Below, in pieces: positions 23,917 through 33,249 of a stretch of DNA of 64,000 nucleotides. The DNA comes from an uncultured Paracoccaceae bacterium (GTDB taxonomy: Bacteria > Pseudomonadota > Alphaproteobacteria > Rhodobacterales > Rhodobacteraceae), in NCBI GenBank assembly GCA_947488605.1, contig CANKZJ010000001.1, positions 434,001 to 498,000 of the forward strand, written 5' to 3'. Both the position numbers and the translations under genes were made by a program. The number at the start of each line of letters is the position of its first letter. Positions within the stretch are counted from its first letter, which is position 1. The notes below the pieces were generated by a model, which was not told the origin of the DNA, did no database searches, and saw nothing but the letters and a program-made list of their open reading frames with translations.

Positions 23917-25644
23917 TTAAGCCCGGACCGTTGCAACGCAAAAAAGGTTCTGAGTGGTAAGATCCCGCTCGCTTAGATCGCTGTGTGCAGCCCTAATATC
24001 ATCGGTTAGTCTTTCCACACCGTTTTCGGGGCGAGACGGGATTTCAATCATCTGTTCAATTTCGAAGTAGCGTTCCGTAATAACGATCAACTCGTCCAAT
24101 TTGATACGGTTTAACCCACGCGCGATATAGTGATCCGGTTCCGGTACGTAGTTGATGTGTTTCCAATCAATCATCTCTGCTTGTCGCGGATCATCCAGAT
24201 CAAGCTTTGATACCGTCTTGGGTGGCAGATGGTGTCCGTTCCAACAATAGAAATTGTGATGATTGTAAAGCAGCTTTCCACCTACTCGCAGCCGCGCGGC
24301 GATATCAACAAAAATCTCTTCTAGTTGATGCAAATGCTCGGTCACGTTGTGCATTGTGCAAATATCAAACCGTCGCGTTATTGGCGTGTCGCCGACTGCT
24401 TCCGCAGACGCATGCCAAGGCGAAATAGCGCGCGAGATTTGGCGTGGCGTCCACCCGAATGGCTCTTTCCTGCTCTTGGCCACGTTTTTTGATCGATCCC
24501 GGTTGCTCTGTAAAATGGGATCAAGGCCAAGATACGATTTCGCGCCAGCGGCGAGGTAACCCAAACCGTGCAGCCCGGGGCCACAGCCAATATCCAGAAC
24601 GTCCCTACCGTAGACGTGTTCTCGTATTTTACTGGGCCAGTCCATGTAACCAAACTCAAACGCTTTGGTCAAAATCTCTGGCTGGTACGCCTTCGCACGC
24701 CAGTCGTGATGCCGGGTGTTTGACCAATAACCTTGGAGTGCTGCTTCCCGGCTTTCGTTGAACTCGACCGGCAGCGCATCCTCGGGCGGCTGTGTATGAT
24801 GGAACGTGACTGCTTCAGACAAGTGATCTATCAATGTCGCATTGCTCGAAGTCTTCAACTGCTTTGTTGTTACCGATTGCCATGCGTCAGCCAAGCCTGG
24901 ATGAGCTTGCATCTTGGCGAGTTGCTCAAATGCACCCGTCCAGTCAGCCGCAGCGATAGCGGCAACCACCTTGAGAAATCGATAAGGGTGATCTTCGGCC
25001 AAGTTAATATTGTTTTCCAACGATGCCTGAATTTCCCAATCTGGATCGAATGGTTTGATCCGATCAAAATCGCGCAGCTTCGCTCCGGCTTCCAAAAGCA
25101 ACACGTTGCTTGTCGCAGGGACCGACTGCTCTGCGATACGCAACACACCGTTTGAAACAAGACGCTCCAGATAAGCGGCCATATCGGTATAAAGAGGGCT
25201 AAGACCATTCTTAATCAGTATGCGCCCTGAAGTGTCCAAGTGATTGATAACGCCGGAAAAGCAGGCTTGCAGTGCGGGCGCTGTCTTGGGTCCATCAACG
25301 ACAATCAATGCAATGTCACCACCGCTCCATTTAAAACCGTCAAATGCTGATTTGTGAACCGTCGCGCAAAGCTTTGCGTCGGCAAGCGTCTTTTCAAGCA
25401 ATGGCCTAAAGTCATCACCCACGTTCAGCAGGTCAGGCACTTTTTTCGCGTGGTCGGATGTCCACAAAAACCGATCAACCACGTGAAGATTAAGTGTTTT
25501 GGCAAGCACGACAGACAAACCGCCCAGCCAAGGGCCGAATTCAACTGCGGTGGCACCTTTGGGAACCCGTTGGACCGTAGATCTGACAGCATCAACATCT
25601 GCATCAGTCGTCATCCGGGGAACACTCGTTGTCACGGGGGTCAT
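23917..25644 (-). CDS. Two-domain methyltransferase-like protein
   Basis: In this 575-residue protein, residues ~1-180 form a Methyltransf_24-like domain related to the protein at 23105, residues ~190-310 form a helical linker, and residues ~320-560 form a second, canonical class I methyltransferase with the SAM motif VLDIGCGPGLHGLGYL near residue 345 and LGLDP at the second strand. FDICTMHNVTEHLHQLEEI fits motif post-I of glycan or lipid methyltransferases. It is the last gene of the export operon, 73 bases after the KpsE-like gene. The N-terminal domain lacks the GxGxG motif and may be a binding domain. Confidence 0.78.
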   Translation of the reverse strand: MTPVTTSVPRMTTDADVDAVRSTVQRVPKGATAVEFGPWLGGLSVVLAKTLNLHVVDRFLWTSDHAKKVPDLLNVGDDFRPLLEKTLADAKLCATVHKSAFDGFKWSGGDIALIVVDGPKTAPALQACFSGVINHLDTSGRILIKNGLSPLYTDMAAYLERLVSNGVLRIAEQSVPATSNVLLLEAGAKLRDFDRIKPFDPDWEIQASLENNINLAEDHPYRFLKVVAAIAAADWTGAFEQLAKMQAHPGLADAWQSVTTKQLKTSSNATLIDHLSEAVTFHHTQPPEDALPVEFNESREAALQGYWSNTRHHDWRAKAYQPEILTKAFEFGYMDWPSKIREHVYGRDVLDIGCGPGLHGLGYLAAGAKSYLGLDPILQSNRDRSKNVAKSRKEPFGWTPRQISRAISPWHASAEAVGDTPITRRFDICTMHNVTEHLHQLEEIFVDIAARLRVGGKLLYNHHNFYCWNGHHLPPKTVSKLDLDDPRQAEMIDWKHINYVPEPDHYIARGLNRIKLDELIVITERYFEIEQMIEIPSRPENGVERLTDDIRAAHSDLSERDLTTQNLFCVATVRA

Positions 25645-25717
25645 AGCCAGCCCTTCTGTGGTTCTTTGAATTTGCTATTTGGTTGCGAACTCTGCGCGAT
25701 CCACCCAAGTCAATGGA

Positions 25718-27235
25718 TCAATCTGATCTTGGTGCGGCGATACTGACGATGGCAAGCAGCGATAGGAAAATGAAGAACGCAAGAGCGGTTGTTTGCCACC
25801 GTTGCGGATAGTCCGCTATTTGAGGTGCCTGTGGTGGGACGACGATCTGAAAACGGCTAACGCCAAGCTCTGCCGCTTGGCGGGCCTCATTGCGACCTGC
25901 AAGGGCGGCTGCCAAAGTCTGTTCAGCAACCAGAACGGCTGCGTGCGCGGTTTGATGCACCGCCAACTTTTCATTCAACGATCTGCCCCCGCTGGCATCC
26001 ACCAATCGTGCGCGTTGTAGCGCGATCAGTTGATCAACTTCATCGCGTGAATTATTGTATTCAGTAAGAATTCTAGACCCTGCGCCATCAGCTGACTCAA
26101 GCGACAAAATGCGCCGATCAAGTTCTAGTCTACTGATCTCCAGTGTATTGATGGCCTCGTAGACCCCTGCAATCGTTGCTTGAGGATCGACCTCACCATT
26201 CGCTATCTGGACATCCACCATATTGCGTTGAGCTTCTTGAACAGCTTCCTGTGCCCGTTCCACAGCACCATTAGCCTGGGCCATGCGTTCATCAAATAGA
26301 CCTGCTGAGAGAACGTTCATATGCGCCTCAGCAATCGTCAGCATTGAGGTCAGGAATTGCAGCGCATCTTCCCTGGTTCGCGCGCGAATGCTCGTGGTGA
26401 TCAATCCGTTCTGCACGTTGATAGACGACTTCACATAACGGCCAAGACTTTGCGCTTCACTTATCTGCAGCGCTTCTAGATCGCGGACCCGACCAACCGG
26501 GTCCATTGCATCATCACGGTAGTAACTGATCAATCCTGTTTCTCGCTCCAGTGCTTCGGAAGCCGCAGGTGAGTTCAAGAACTCTAACACCATGAAGGCG
26601 TCCCGCATTTGGCCGCCACCGCTGACCGCGCCCAGAATACCCAATCCAGCTGCATTTGAGTCCGGTGCCGGCTTGGTCACTGAAATGACTGCCTCAGCAC
26701 TATACAACGGCACTGCAATATTGCTGACATAGTACCAAACACCAAAGGTTGGTAGCAGCACGGCCAATAGAAATTTGGCTGCGATCCGTGACCGTTGCTT
26801 GCGCCTGCTGACCTTAACATATTGAAAAATATCCTCGATATGCGCCATTTCATCCGCGGCTTCAGGCGACCGGTCCGCGTGCTGGATCAGCTTTCCAATC
26901 ACGGCAGGAGGCACCGTCGAAGGAGCAAAGCGCTGGCGAAGCTTGGCCCAGAACCCGGTGTGCGGCGATGACGTCACCACAGGCTCAACGAAAGGCAGTT
27001 TGGGCGGCGTGTCGTGGACGGGTTGCGCAGTCGGTTGTTCAACAGGATTTTCTGCTGGCTTTTGTTCCACACTGTCGCGCCACTGACTGATCATCAGATC
27101 TTCGTCGGCGGGTGCCGAAGTCTTTTCCTCTGTTGTCTCAGGGATATCCTTTGAGGGCTCAAGTATGCGCTCTCGCCACTGCGAAATCAGGGCGCTTTCG
27201 TCATCTTCGGCGCTTTCAGGAAGTGGCTTGCTCAA
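25718..27235 (-). CDS. KpsE/CtrB-like polysaccharide export inner-membrane protein
   Basis: These proteins span the periplasm and connect an ABC exporter with the outer membrane. The 505-residue product has a ~150-residue cytoplasmic tail, a transmembrane helix near residue 160 (FLLAVLLPTFGVWYYV), a periplasmic part with long coiled coils (about 290-450), and a second helix near the C-terminus (TALAFFIFLSLLAIVSI). This is the family layout, but the N-terminal tail is unusually long and acidic and holds the motif ISQWR twice (residues 17-21 and 49-53). The start is a TTG at 27235 that overlaps the KpsT-like stop as TTGA, supporting both the reading frame and translational coupling. Confidence 0.85.
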   Translation of the reverse strand: MSKPLPESAEDDESALISQWRERILEPSKDIPETTEEKTSAPADEDLMISQWRDSVEQKPAENPVEQPTAQPVHDTPPKLPFVEPVVTSSPHTGFWAKLRQRFAPSTVPPAVIGKLIQHADRSPEAADEMAHIEDIFQYVKVSRRKQRSRIAAKFLLAVLLPTFGVWYYVSNIAVPLYSAEAVISVTKPAPDSNAAGLGILGAVSGGGQMRDAFMVLEFLNSPAASEALERETGLISYYRDDAMDPVGRVRDLEALQISEAQSLGRYVKSSINVQNGLITTSIRARTREDALQFLTSMLTIAEAHMNVLSAGLFDERMAQANGAVERAQEAVQEAQRNMVDVQIANGEVDPQATIAGVYEAINTLEISRLELDRRILSLESADGAGSRILTEYNNSRDEVDQLIALQRARLVDASGGRSLNEKLAVHQTAHAAVLVAEQTLAAALAGRNEARQAAELGVSRFQIVVPPQAPQIADYPQRWQTTALAFFIFLSLLAIVSIAAPRSD

Positions 27236-27897
27236 CTTGGCACTCCCGTATGAACAGGTAGCGCAAGCGCCTCTGCATGTTCAGCCGAGACCGCCCTATG
27301 CAAAGTTCCATCGCGCAATGCAAAGAATGTATCGCACATGCTTTCCAGATGACGCTTGTTACGTGAAAGTAGCAACATACCGGAATGAACCAATCGCCGT
27401 TTCATTTCCTGCAAGCATTGCATCTGAAACGTGTTGTTGCCAAGCGCCGGGAAACCATCGACCACATATGTGTCAGCAGGGAATGCAAATGCAAGCGCAA
27501 GGGCAAGCCGATCTCTTTCGTAAGAGGCGTATGTGCTAACCCGGTGTGACATGACGGATTCCAACCCGGAAAACGCCATAACATAGGCCAGTAGTCTTTC
27601 CGGGTCCCCGCCCATGAGCCCAGCAACAACCCTTACGTTATCAGTTCCGGTCATTTCCTTGTGCAGATAACCAGAAAACCCAATCGGCCACGACACTCTG
27701 CCTACATGCGTAACGCGTCCTTTATCGGGATGCTCAACCTTGCTCGCAAGCCGCGCTAGCGTAGATCGCCCGCTTCCCGAGTGCCCAAAGATGCCCACAC
27801 GCGCACGCGGCGGAACCATCAAGTTAAGATCGTGCAAGACAACGGCCGACTGTTTGTCATCTCGGCGGATACGGCAAACATTTGAGAAAGCAATCAT
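27232..27897 (-). CDS. KpsT-like export ATPase with degenerate catalytic motifs
   Basis: The 221-residue protein aligns well by eye with capsule ABC ATPases: VSWPIGFSGYLHKEMTGTDN, then CDTFFALRDGTLHRAV at the end. Yet each catalytic motif is altered: Walker A reads GHSGSGRST, with Arg44 in place of the invariant Lys; the signature position reads ASYE (124-127) instead of SSGM; Walker B ends in Asp147-Gly148, so the catalytic Glu is missing; and the switch His is Arg179. The frame is intact and overlaps both neighbours by ATGA or TTGA junctions, so this is not a recent pseudogene. It probably binds nucleotide weakly or not at all. It may act as a structural subunit or need another ATPase. Confidence 0.85.
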   Translation of the reverse strand: MIAFSNVCRIRRDDKQSAVVLHDLNLMVPPRARVGIFGHSGSGRSTLARLASKVEHPDKGRVTHVGRVSWPIGFSGYLHKEMTGTDNVRVVAGLMGGDPERLLAYVMAFSGLESVMSHRVSTYASYERDRLALALAFAFPADTYVVDGFPALGNNTFQMQCLQEMKRRLVHSGMLLLSRNKRHLESMCDTFFALRDGTLHRAVSAEHAEALALPVHTGVPS

Positions 27898-28703
27898 AAC
27901 ATACCTCGATTTGGTGCGTCGGCTTTCCAGTAGTTTTCGAGCGCTACTGACGCGAGCAAGAACCCAAGTCCAAGCGACATTGTGTACCCGATTGCTGAAA
28001 TCGGTGAGGAAAATCCAAGGAAAAACCCTTCCCGTAGGTATTCAATGGTATGGAAAAGCGGAGAGTACCAAAGGACGGCCTGGGCGGGCGCAGGCAACTC
28101 TGCGGCGATGTAGAAGATTCCCGAAATCCAGAATAATGGACGGATCAGGATTGGCAAAATGCGCTGGAATGTGGGACTGAGATGCCCGCAGATCGCGCAA
28201 AATCGACCAAAACCGAATGCGAAACACCAGGTGACGACAAGCGCAGTTGTAACTTTGAAAAGGTTATCCGGCGCGGGGACATTGTATATCACGGAAATAG
28301 CCGTCAGCAGCACAACAGCGACAATCAGCATATTGATCAGTTCAAGTAGTCCGTTCGCCAGCAGTATTTCAGACAACGATGTCGGTCGAAAGTAAACCAT
28401 ATACCGGTTTGCTTTCGGTGCGCGCATCATGGATGTCAAAGTCTGGCGAAACAGAACATAGGGTAGAATGCCGGTTGCAACGAAGATCGGTGTTGGAACA
28501 AGCAACGGCGACGTTCGGCCCAGAAAATCGAAGAACAAGGCCATCGTAACGATCCAGGCGATCGGCGTCAGGTAAGCCCACCCGTATCCAAAAAGGCTGC
28601 CCGCAAACCGAATACGCTGTTCACGGCGGATAAGCGCGCGCACCCTACCGATGATCGTTGAATTTAGGGGGCTTGAGCCATCGATGGGGACCGCGTTCGT
28701 CAT
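27894..28703 (-). CDS. KpsM-like polysaccharide export permease (ABC-2 type)
   Basis: The 269-residue integral membrane protein has about six hydrophobic segments (for example WIVTMALFFDFLG and LLVPTPIFVATGILPYVLF) and the family segment FWISGIFYIAAELP followed by WYSPLFHTIEYLREGFF near residue 225. This fits KpsM/Wzm permeases, which pass lipid-linked glycans. The start at 28703 makes an ATGA overlap with the preceding glycosyltransferase gene and is preferred over an ATG 27 bases upstream. It overlaps the KpsT-like gene by ATGA. Confidence 0.88.
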   Translation of the reverse strand: MTNAVPIDGSSPLNSTIIGRVRALIRREQRIRFAGSLFGYGWAYLTPIAWIVTMALFFDFLGRTSPLLVPTPIFVATGILPYVLFRQTLTSMMRAPKANRYMVYFRPTSLSEILLANGLLELINMLIVAVVLLTAISVIYNVPAPDNLFKVTTALVVTWCFAFGFGRFCAICGHLSPTFQRILPILIRPLFWISGIFYIAAELPAPAQAVLWYSPLFHTIEYLREGFFLGFSSPISAIGYTMSLGLGFLLASVALENYWKADAPNRGML

Positions 28704-30694
28704 ACGTCTTGGCTTTCCAGCGGACTGCAAAGCAATTCCATCGTCTTGGAAAGCGAGCTTTCCATAGAGAAATTCTTTCGGACGAATTCCCGCCCTGCGC
28801 GACCAAACTTCAACCGCAATTCAGCATCAGACAAAAGTGTCTCCAACGCTTGCAGCGCCTCTTCAAAAGGAAAAGGTTCAACCTGCGAAAGACAGATACC
28901 AGACTGATCGGGAAGGAAAGCTTCGCTTGTGCCACCGGCAGGCGTTGCGATCACCGCACGACCCGCCAGTTGTGCCTCGAGTATTGCGTTGGGTAGCCCT
29001 TCGTGCATTGCGCAATGTAACACAACATCAGCCTTGTTTAGCCAAAATCCCATCGCCTTGCGACGACCCACCAGGAATACCTTGTCGCTCAGCCCGCGAT
29101 CGACGATCATCCTTTTCAGATCATGATACTCGTCACCTGTACCGGCAATAACGAAACGTGTGTTTGGGTCCCTCTCCAAATATTTCTGCGCGAGTAATAT
29201 CCAAACATCTGCACGTTTGACCGGGTGCAGGCGAAAAACACCAAGTACTGTCTTTGTACAATCCGCCGACACTGCACAGATATCACCCCACAGCTTTTCA
29301 TCCTCGATGTCGCCCCTTACTTCGTGATCAGTCGCTGCATTTGGAACGACGGCAACATCATCGACATCGAGACCTAACCAGTCTGCGTATTTCCTCGCCA
29401 TTATGTGGCTGTTGCAGGCCACAAAAACACCCGGCACGCGGACCAACGTTTCAAAATAGCCTTCAAACCCCGGTTTGAAGAAATCCTTGCGGATTTTCAG
29501 CGGCGTGCTTCTGAAGCACAAGATAATTCTGGGAACCCCTGCGGCCAAAGCGGCCAGCGCAGCGACATGCATGCCGTTGTCTTGCCAAATATACGCAGTA
29601 TCTGTCCGATCTTCCCGGTAAATCACCGCCATGCGCCGCACAGCTTTGCGCAATTTCTTGGGAAGAAGAAGATATATTTCCCCCATTTCCCCAAACTCTT
29701 TGAAGGGGTTCTTCACCTGTGGTTCAATCAGATCATCAAGGACTGTAAGCCCCAGACCCGCTTCGTGCAGATAAGACACAAAAAAATCCTTGCCTGCAGA
29801 TGGATCAGAGTGATGAACCGTCAGTTTTATTGGACCATCAGGTTTTTTCTGTCCAACCAACAAACCATCCTTCGCAGCACGATCAATATTGGCCGCAATG
29901 CGAACAAACTGTCGCTCTGCACCGCCGGCAGCCAGCTGGCTGGTAAAGAGAGACAACCTACCTACCCCATCAGGCCGATCAGCGGTCAGAACCCGCTGGG
30001 CGAACATCTGAACAAGGGCAGCCGGTGGCGATTGCGCACCTGAGGCGTCAAGCATCTCGCAAATTGCACCGTAATGCAGCGCCTTTGACAGCGGCAAGTT
30101 CTGGTTGGTGGGAAGGCCAGAAACTTGGGCAACCGCCTTTGCTACAATGGCAGCCTCAGCGTAACGTTCTTGGTCGAAAAGGTTGCGCATATATGCAAGC
30201 TGTACTGCTTGTATCTGCTGCATCGCTTTCGGGAGCTGCTGAAAGAACGCGTCGGTCTCAGCAGACAATTTCAATTCTTGCAAACCGATGAGATACCCAA
30301 CCGCCGCTGCCGCAACAGTGGTGCGGTCTGGGTAGCGTGCCGCAATCAGTTCTAATCCTTCACCGATGCGTTTATCGCGTCGCATCCAGCGAACCTGCAT
30401 ACGAAAACATGTTTCATTTGATGGAAAGAGGCCTGCCAAGACATCCCAATTCTTGGCCATGTCAGGATAGTCGCCCTTACGCTCCATCATCTCCAAGAGT
30501 ATCACAAGCAAGGTTTCATTCCCGCGCCTGGTCAAAAGGAGTTTCTTGATTTGATCAATGGTCTCTATCAGCTCATGCGGCTGTCGAGATGTCGTGCGTA
30601 ATTCCTGCGCAAATGCGAGCTCGTCCTCTGTCGCGAGGGTTGGCACGATACCGGCCGTTGATTGGCAGTGTTCGACAAAATGTTGGTGTTTCAT
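28700..30694 (-). CDS. GT4-family glycosyltransferase with an N-terminal helical repeat region
   Basis: In this 664-residue protein the first ~240 residues are helix-rich and TPR-like, without enzyme motifs. The glycosyltransferase starts at SLFTSQLAAGGAERQFVR near residue 255, the GGAERQ motif of GT4 enzymes that bind the acceptor. The C-terminal donor domain has GVFRLHPVKRADVWI, FVIAGTGDEYHDLKRMI and the EX7E signature HEGLPNAILEAQLAG near residue 590. It precedes the KpsM-like permease gene (ATGA overlap). Retaining transfer of an unknown sugar onto the exported glycan is inferred. Confidence 0.88.
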   Translation of the reverse strand: MKHQHFVEHCQSTAGIVPTLATEDELAFAQELRTTSRQPHELIETIDQIKKLLLTRRGNETLLVILLEMMERKGDYPDMAKNWDVLAGLFPSNETCFRMQVRWMRRDKRIGEGLELIAARYPDRTTVAAAAVGYLIGLQELKLSAETDAFFQQLPKAMQQIQAVQLAYMRNLFDQERYAEAAIVAKAVAQVSGLPTNQNLPLSKALHYGAICEMLDASGAQSPPAALVQMFAQRVLTADRPDGVGRLSLFTSQLAAGGAERQFVRIAANIDRAAKDGLLVGQKKPDGPIKLTVHHSDPSAGKDFFVSYLHEAGLGLTVLDDLIEPQVKNPFKEFGEMGEIYLLLPKKLRKAVRRMAVIYREDRTDTAYIWQDNGMHVAALAALAAGVPRIILCFRSTPLKIRKDFFKPGFEGYFETLVRVPGVFVACNSHIMARKYADWLGLDVDDVAVVPNAATDHEVRGDIEDEKLWGDICAVSADCTKTVLGVFRLHPVKRADVWILLAQKYLERDPNTRFVIAGTGDEYHDLKRMIVDRGLSDKVFLVGRRKAMGFWLNKADVVLHCAMHEGLPNAILEAQLAGRAVIATPAGGTSEAFLPDQSGICLSQVEPFPFEEALQALETLLSDAELRLKFGRAGREFVRKNFSMESSLSKTMELLCSPLESQDV

Positions 30695-30755
30695 TCGGCG
30701 ATCATCAACTCAAGTTGTGTGGGTCCTTAAATATAATTCTTCTCAATTGTAGCAA

Positions 30756-33152
30756 TTAATCCTGATTATCAAAGCAATCAGTATGACCACTGGTCAAGTT
30801 CCGGATAAAAGGCGACGCCATGCCGAAACAATCAGCATTTTCGAGCACGTTGACGACTATTTCACGGCAATTTGGATCATTTGCACAAACAGGCGCAATC
30901 TCGCGTATGAGTGACCAAGCGTCGTGTATATGACCGTCTTGAATGAAATGTTTCAGGTTTCCCGCTAGGATTTTGATGACCTGTTGAATTTCAATGGTGG
31001 CTTTTGCGGTGAGGTCAGGATTGGCGCGAATTCTTTGCAGCAGATGCAAGGCATCAACACAATCCGCGCCAACCACTGCGCGATTCAGCAGCTTCTTTTG
31101 TGCCCAACCAAGACGTCTCTTGGCCTCATCTATCGCCTTTGTCTCGTCTGTCGATGCGGTTTGCAGCACTTTTTGCGCAGCAGTTTCCGCCAGTTCAAAA
31201 CTGCGCAACATCACCGCAGATCGTAATACCAGTACCCAGTTGCGCGCGACATCCGGTGCAAGATCTGTAGCGCGTCGTGCGTGGCGCAGTGCCGCCTCGC
31301 CGTTACCTTCCGCATAGCACAAACGCCCAAGAAAGTACGGAACATGATCGATGGGTGGAATGATCTGCGTTGCCACATCCAGAAGGCTTCGTAAGGTAGC
31401 ACTATCTCTTATCAGATGGGCTTTTTTGGCCGCTGCCAATGTGGACTTTTGAAGACCACGCATAAGCCGTCTTGCGCCCTTGTTTGAAACGTCCCAGCTG
31501 AGCGCTTCGGAAAGCAACTCAACACGACGGGTGAGGTCATCTTCATTTTCCGCTTCTTGTACCAAAGAATGAATAGCGGTTTCGCCTCCGCACCTCTCAG
31601 CTTCCAAAACCAATAGTATTGCATTGGCACGCTGCGAAGCCTTGACGGCATCATGCCGTGCAAGCACTCCATAAGCCTGCAAAAACCGATCAGAGCTTTG
31701 GGTAATCAATTCGAATAGGAATCCAACTTGATCCTCATCCATGGAAACAATGAGCTGCGCCATCAATGCAGCATCGAAGTCTTTCGAGTTGAGTTGACAC
31801 AGCATTTGGCGAAACCTTGCATCTTTCGCTAGCTTTGGATCACTCACCAACAGATCGCAGATTATTCGTAATATCTCTGTGCGGATATTCGGATAGCTTG
31901 TGAATAGATCAACGCTAGTCTCGATACCGACATCCGCGTCCATAGCGACTAAAGCCCTTAGAGCAGGGGCCCAATAAAGATTGTCTTCTATTATGGACGC
32001 TTGGCATGCCATCTTGATGCAATGGCGCAGTAGATAAGTATCCGTATTCCGCAATGCGTGCTGCGCTGCATGAACAAAAAGATTTCTGTCGATTTCACCA
32101 TCGAGTACAATTTGCGCAGCAACAGCCTGAGTGCGGCTAATATCGTTTGCACTGGCATTCAAACGCATCGACAGTTTCCTTAATTCCTTATCAAGTGACG
32201 CGGGTTTGGAAATCAACTGATCGACCCGCCTATTGCATTCTTCGATTCCATCGACGGCAAGACATGCTCGGATATGCACATCATATTTGCGTATGTCACT
32301 TTCCGCCCTGGCCGCTTTCATCATTTGGTCAACGCGGCCAGCTAGCAGTTCTGAATGCCAAGTGTCGAAAAGATGGCAGGAGAAGAAATCAGTGAAATGT
32401 GCGAGGCTCTCGCTTTCATCTTCAATGGCGCGGCTCTGGCCGATCTCGTGCATTACTTTTGTGGGGTTAAAGACGGTCAATCCAATCTCGCTGGCCACCC
32501 GCTCGACCTGCTCTACGCAGGCGCTGCGACTTGGAATGCGACGTCCGTCACCTTTCAGGGCATCAACATGGGTCATGATGATTGGGTCGATGAGGGTCTC
32601 TCGAACGTAGTTCAGGCCCGCGCGCAATTCCGGATCGCTTGTTTCGCTGAGCTGTAATCTATTTAGGAGGTGTTGCTGATCTGACGTCAAACCGACCCGC
32701 ACCGCAAACGCATCAATCATTGCTTTTTGCTCTACGCGATCATTGGCCCGTAATGCATTCCAGAAACGTGTCTTGTGTCCGATATCATCAAAAAATGGTG
32801 CACAAGCTGATTTCAAATGATTGATTTGCACTGCGTGACCGTCAATAGACAGTTGCTTGCGCGAAGAAATCTCGACCAAATTTATGTCGGAGGGCGTGAA
32901 TTTTTCCTTGCTGATGTGCGTTAAGTCATGCTTTGCGATCACCTCCCAGAGCGCGGGATCCGGTTTATAGTCGCCATTCAGAAATCTGACCTGTTGAACA
33001 ACTTCGCTGATTGCGTGCGCATACCCGTAAACGCGCTTGTTCACCCAATGATAGCCGCGTCTTTGCGCCCCGGCGCGTAAGGGGGCATCCAAACGACACG
33101 TTCCGACGGCCGATATGGTCAAACGAGTATCAGCGGTGGGTTTAATATGCAT
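30756..33152 (-). CDS. Large protein with SGNH/GSCFA-like N-terminal domain and helical repeats
   Basis: I do not recognise this 798-residue protein with confidence. The N-terminus (about 1-270) opens with ISAVGTCRLDAPLR and contains IIMTHVDALKGDGRRIPSR followed by GQSRAIEDESESLAHFTDFF, a layout reminiscent of GSCFA or SGNH-hydrolase-like domains of surface-glycan loci (Gly-Thr-Cys near the start, a late His). Residues ~300-770 are helical repeats of TPR/HEAT style. It has no signal peptide or membrane helix. It lies 61 bases upstream of the GT4 gene and 97 after the next repeat protein. Acetyl-, pyruvyl- or sulfo-transfer to the glycan is possible but unproven. Confidence 0.5.
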   Translation of the reverse strand: MHIKPTADTRLTISAVGTCRLDAPLRAGAQRRGYHWVNKRVYGYAHAISEVVQQVRFLNGDYKPDPALWEVIAKHDLTHISKEKFTPSDINLVEISSRKQLSIDGHAVQINHLKSACAPFFDDIGHKTRFWNALRANDRVEQKAMIDAFAVRVGLTSDQQHLLNRLQLSETSDPELRAGLNYVRETLIDPIIMTHVDALKGDGRRIPSRSACVEQVERVASEIGLTVFNPTKVMHEIGQSRAIEDESESLAHFTDFFSCHLFDTWHSELLAGRVDQMMKAARAESDIRKYDVHIRACLAVDGIEECNRRVDQLISKPASLDKELRKLSMRLNASANDISRTQAVAAQIVLDGEIDRNLFVHAAQHALRNTDTYLLRHCIKMACQASIIEDNLYWAPALRALVAMDADVGIETSVDLFTSYPNIRTEILRIICDLLVSDPKLAKDARFRQMLCQLNSKDFDAALMAQLIVSMDEDQVGFLFELITQSSDRFLQAYGVLARHDAVKASQRANAILLVLEAERCGGETAIHSLVQEAENEDDLTRRVELLSEALSWDVSNKGARRLMRGLQKSTLAAAKKAHLIRDSATLRSLLDVATQIIPPIDHVPYFLGRLCYAEGNGEAALRHARRATDLAPDVARNWVLVLRSAVMLRSFELAETAAQKVLQTASTDETKAIDEAKRRLGWAQKKLLNRAVVGADCVDALHLLQRIRANPDLTAKATIEIQQVIKILAGNLKHFIQDGHIHDAWSLIREIAPVCANDPNCREIVVNVLENADCFGMASPFIRNLTSGHTDCFDNQD

Positions 33153-33249
33153 TTTTCAATGGTCACCTTACTCATTGGTAGATCTAAGCGTTTAGTCGTT
33201 CAGCAATAAACTATCAGACCACACGCGCGTCGTTCAACGTGCGCTGACT

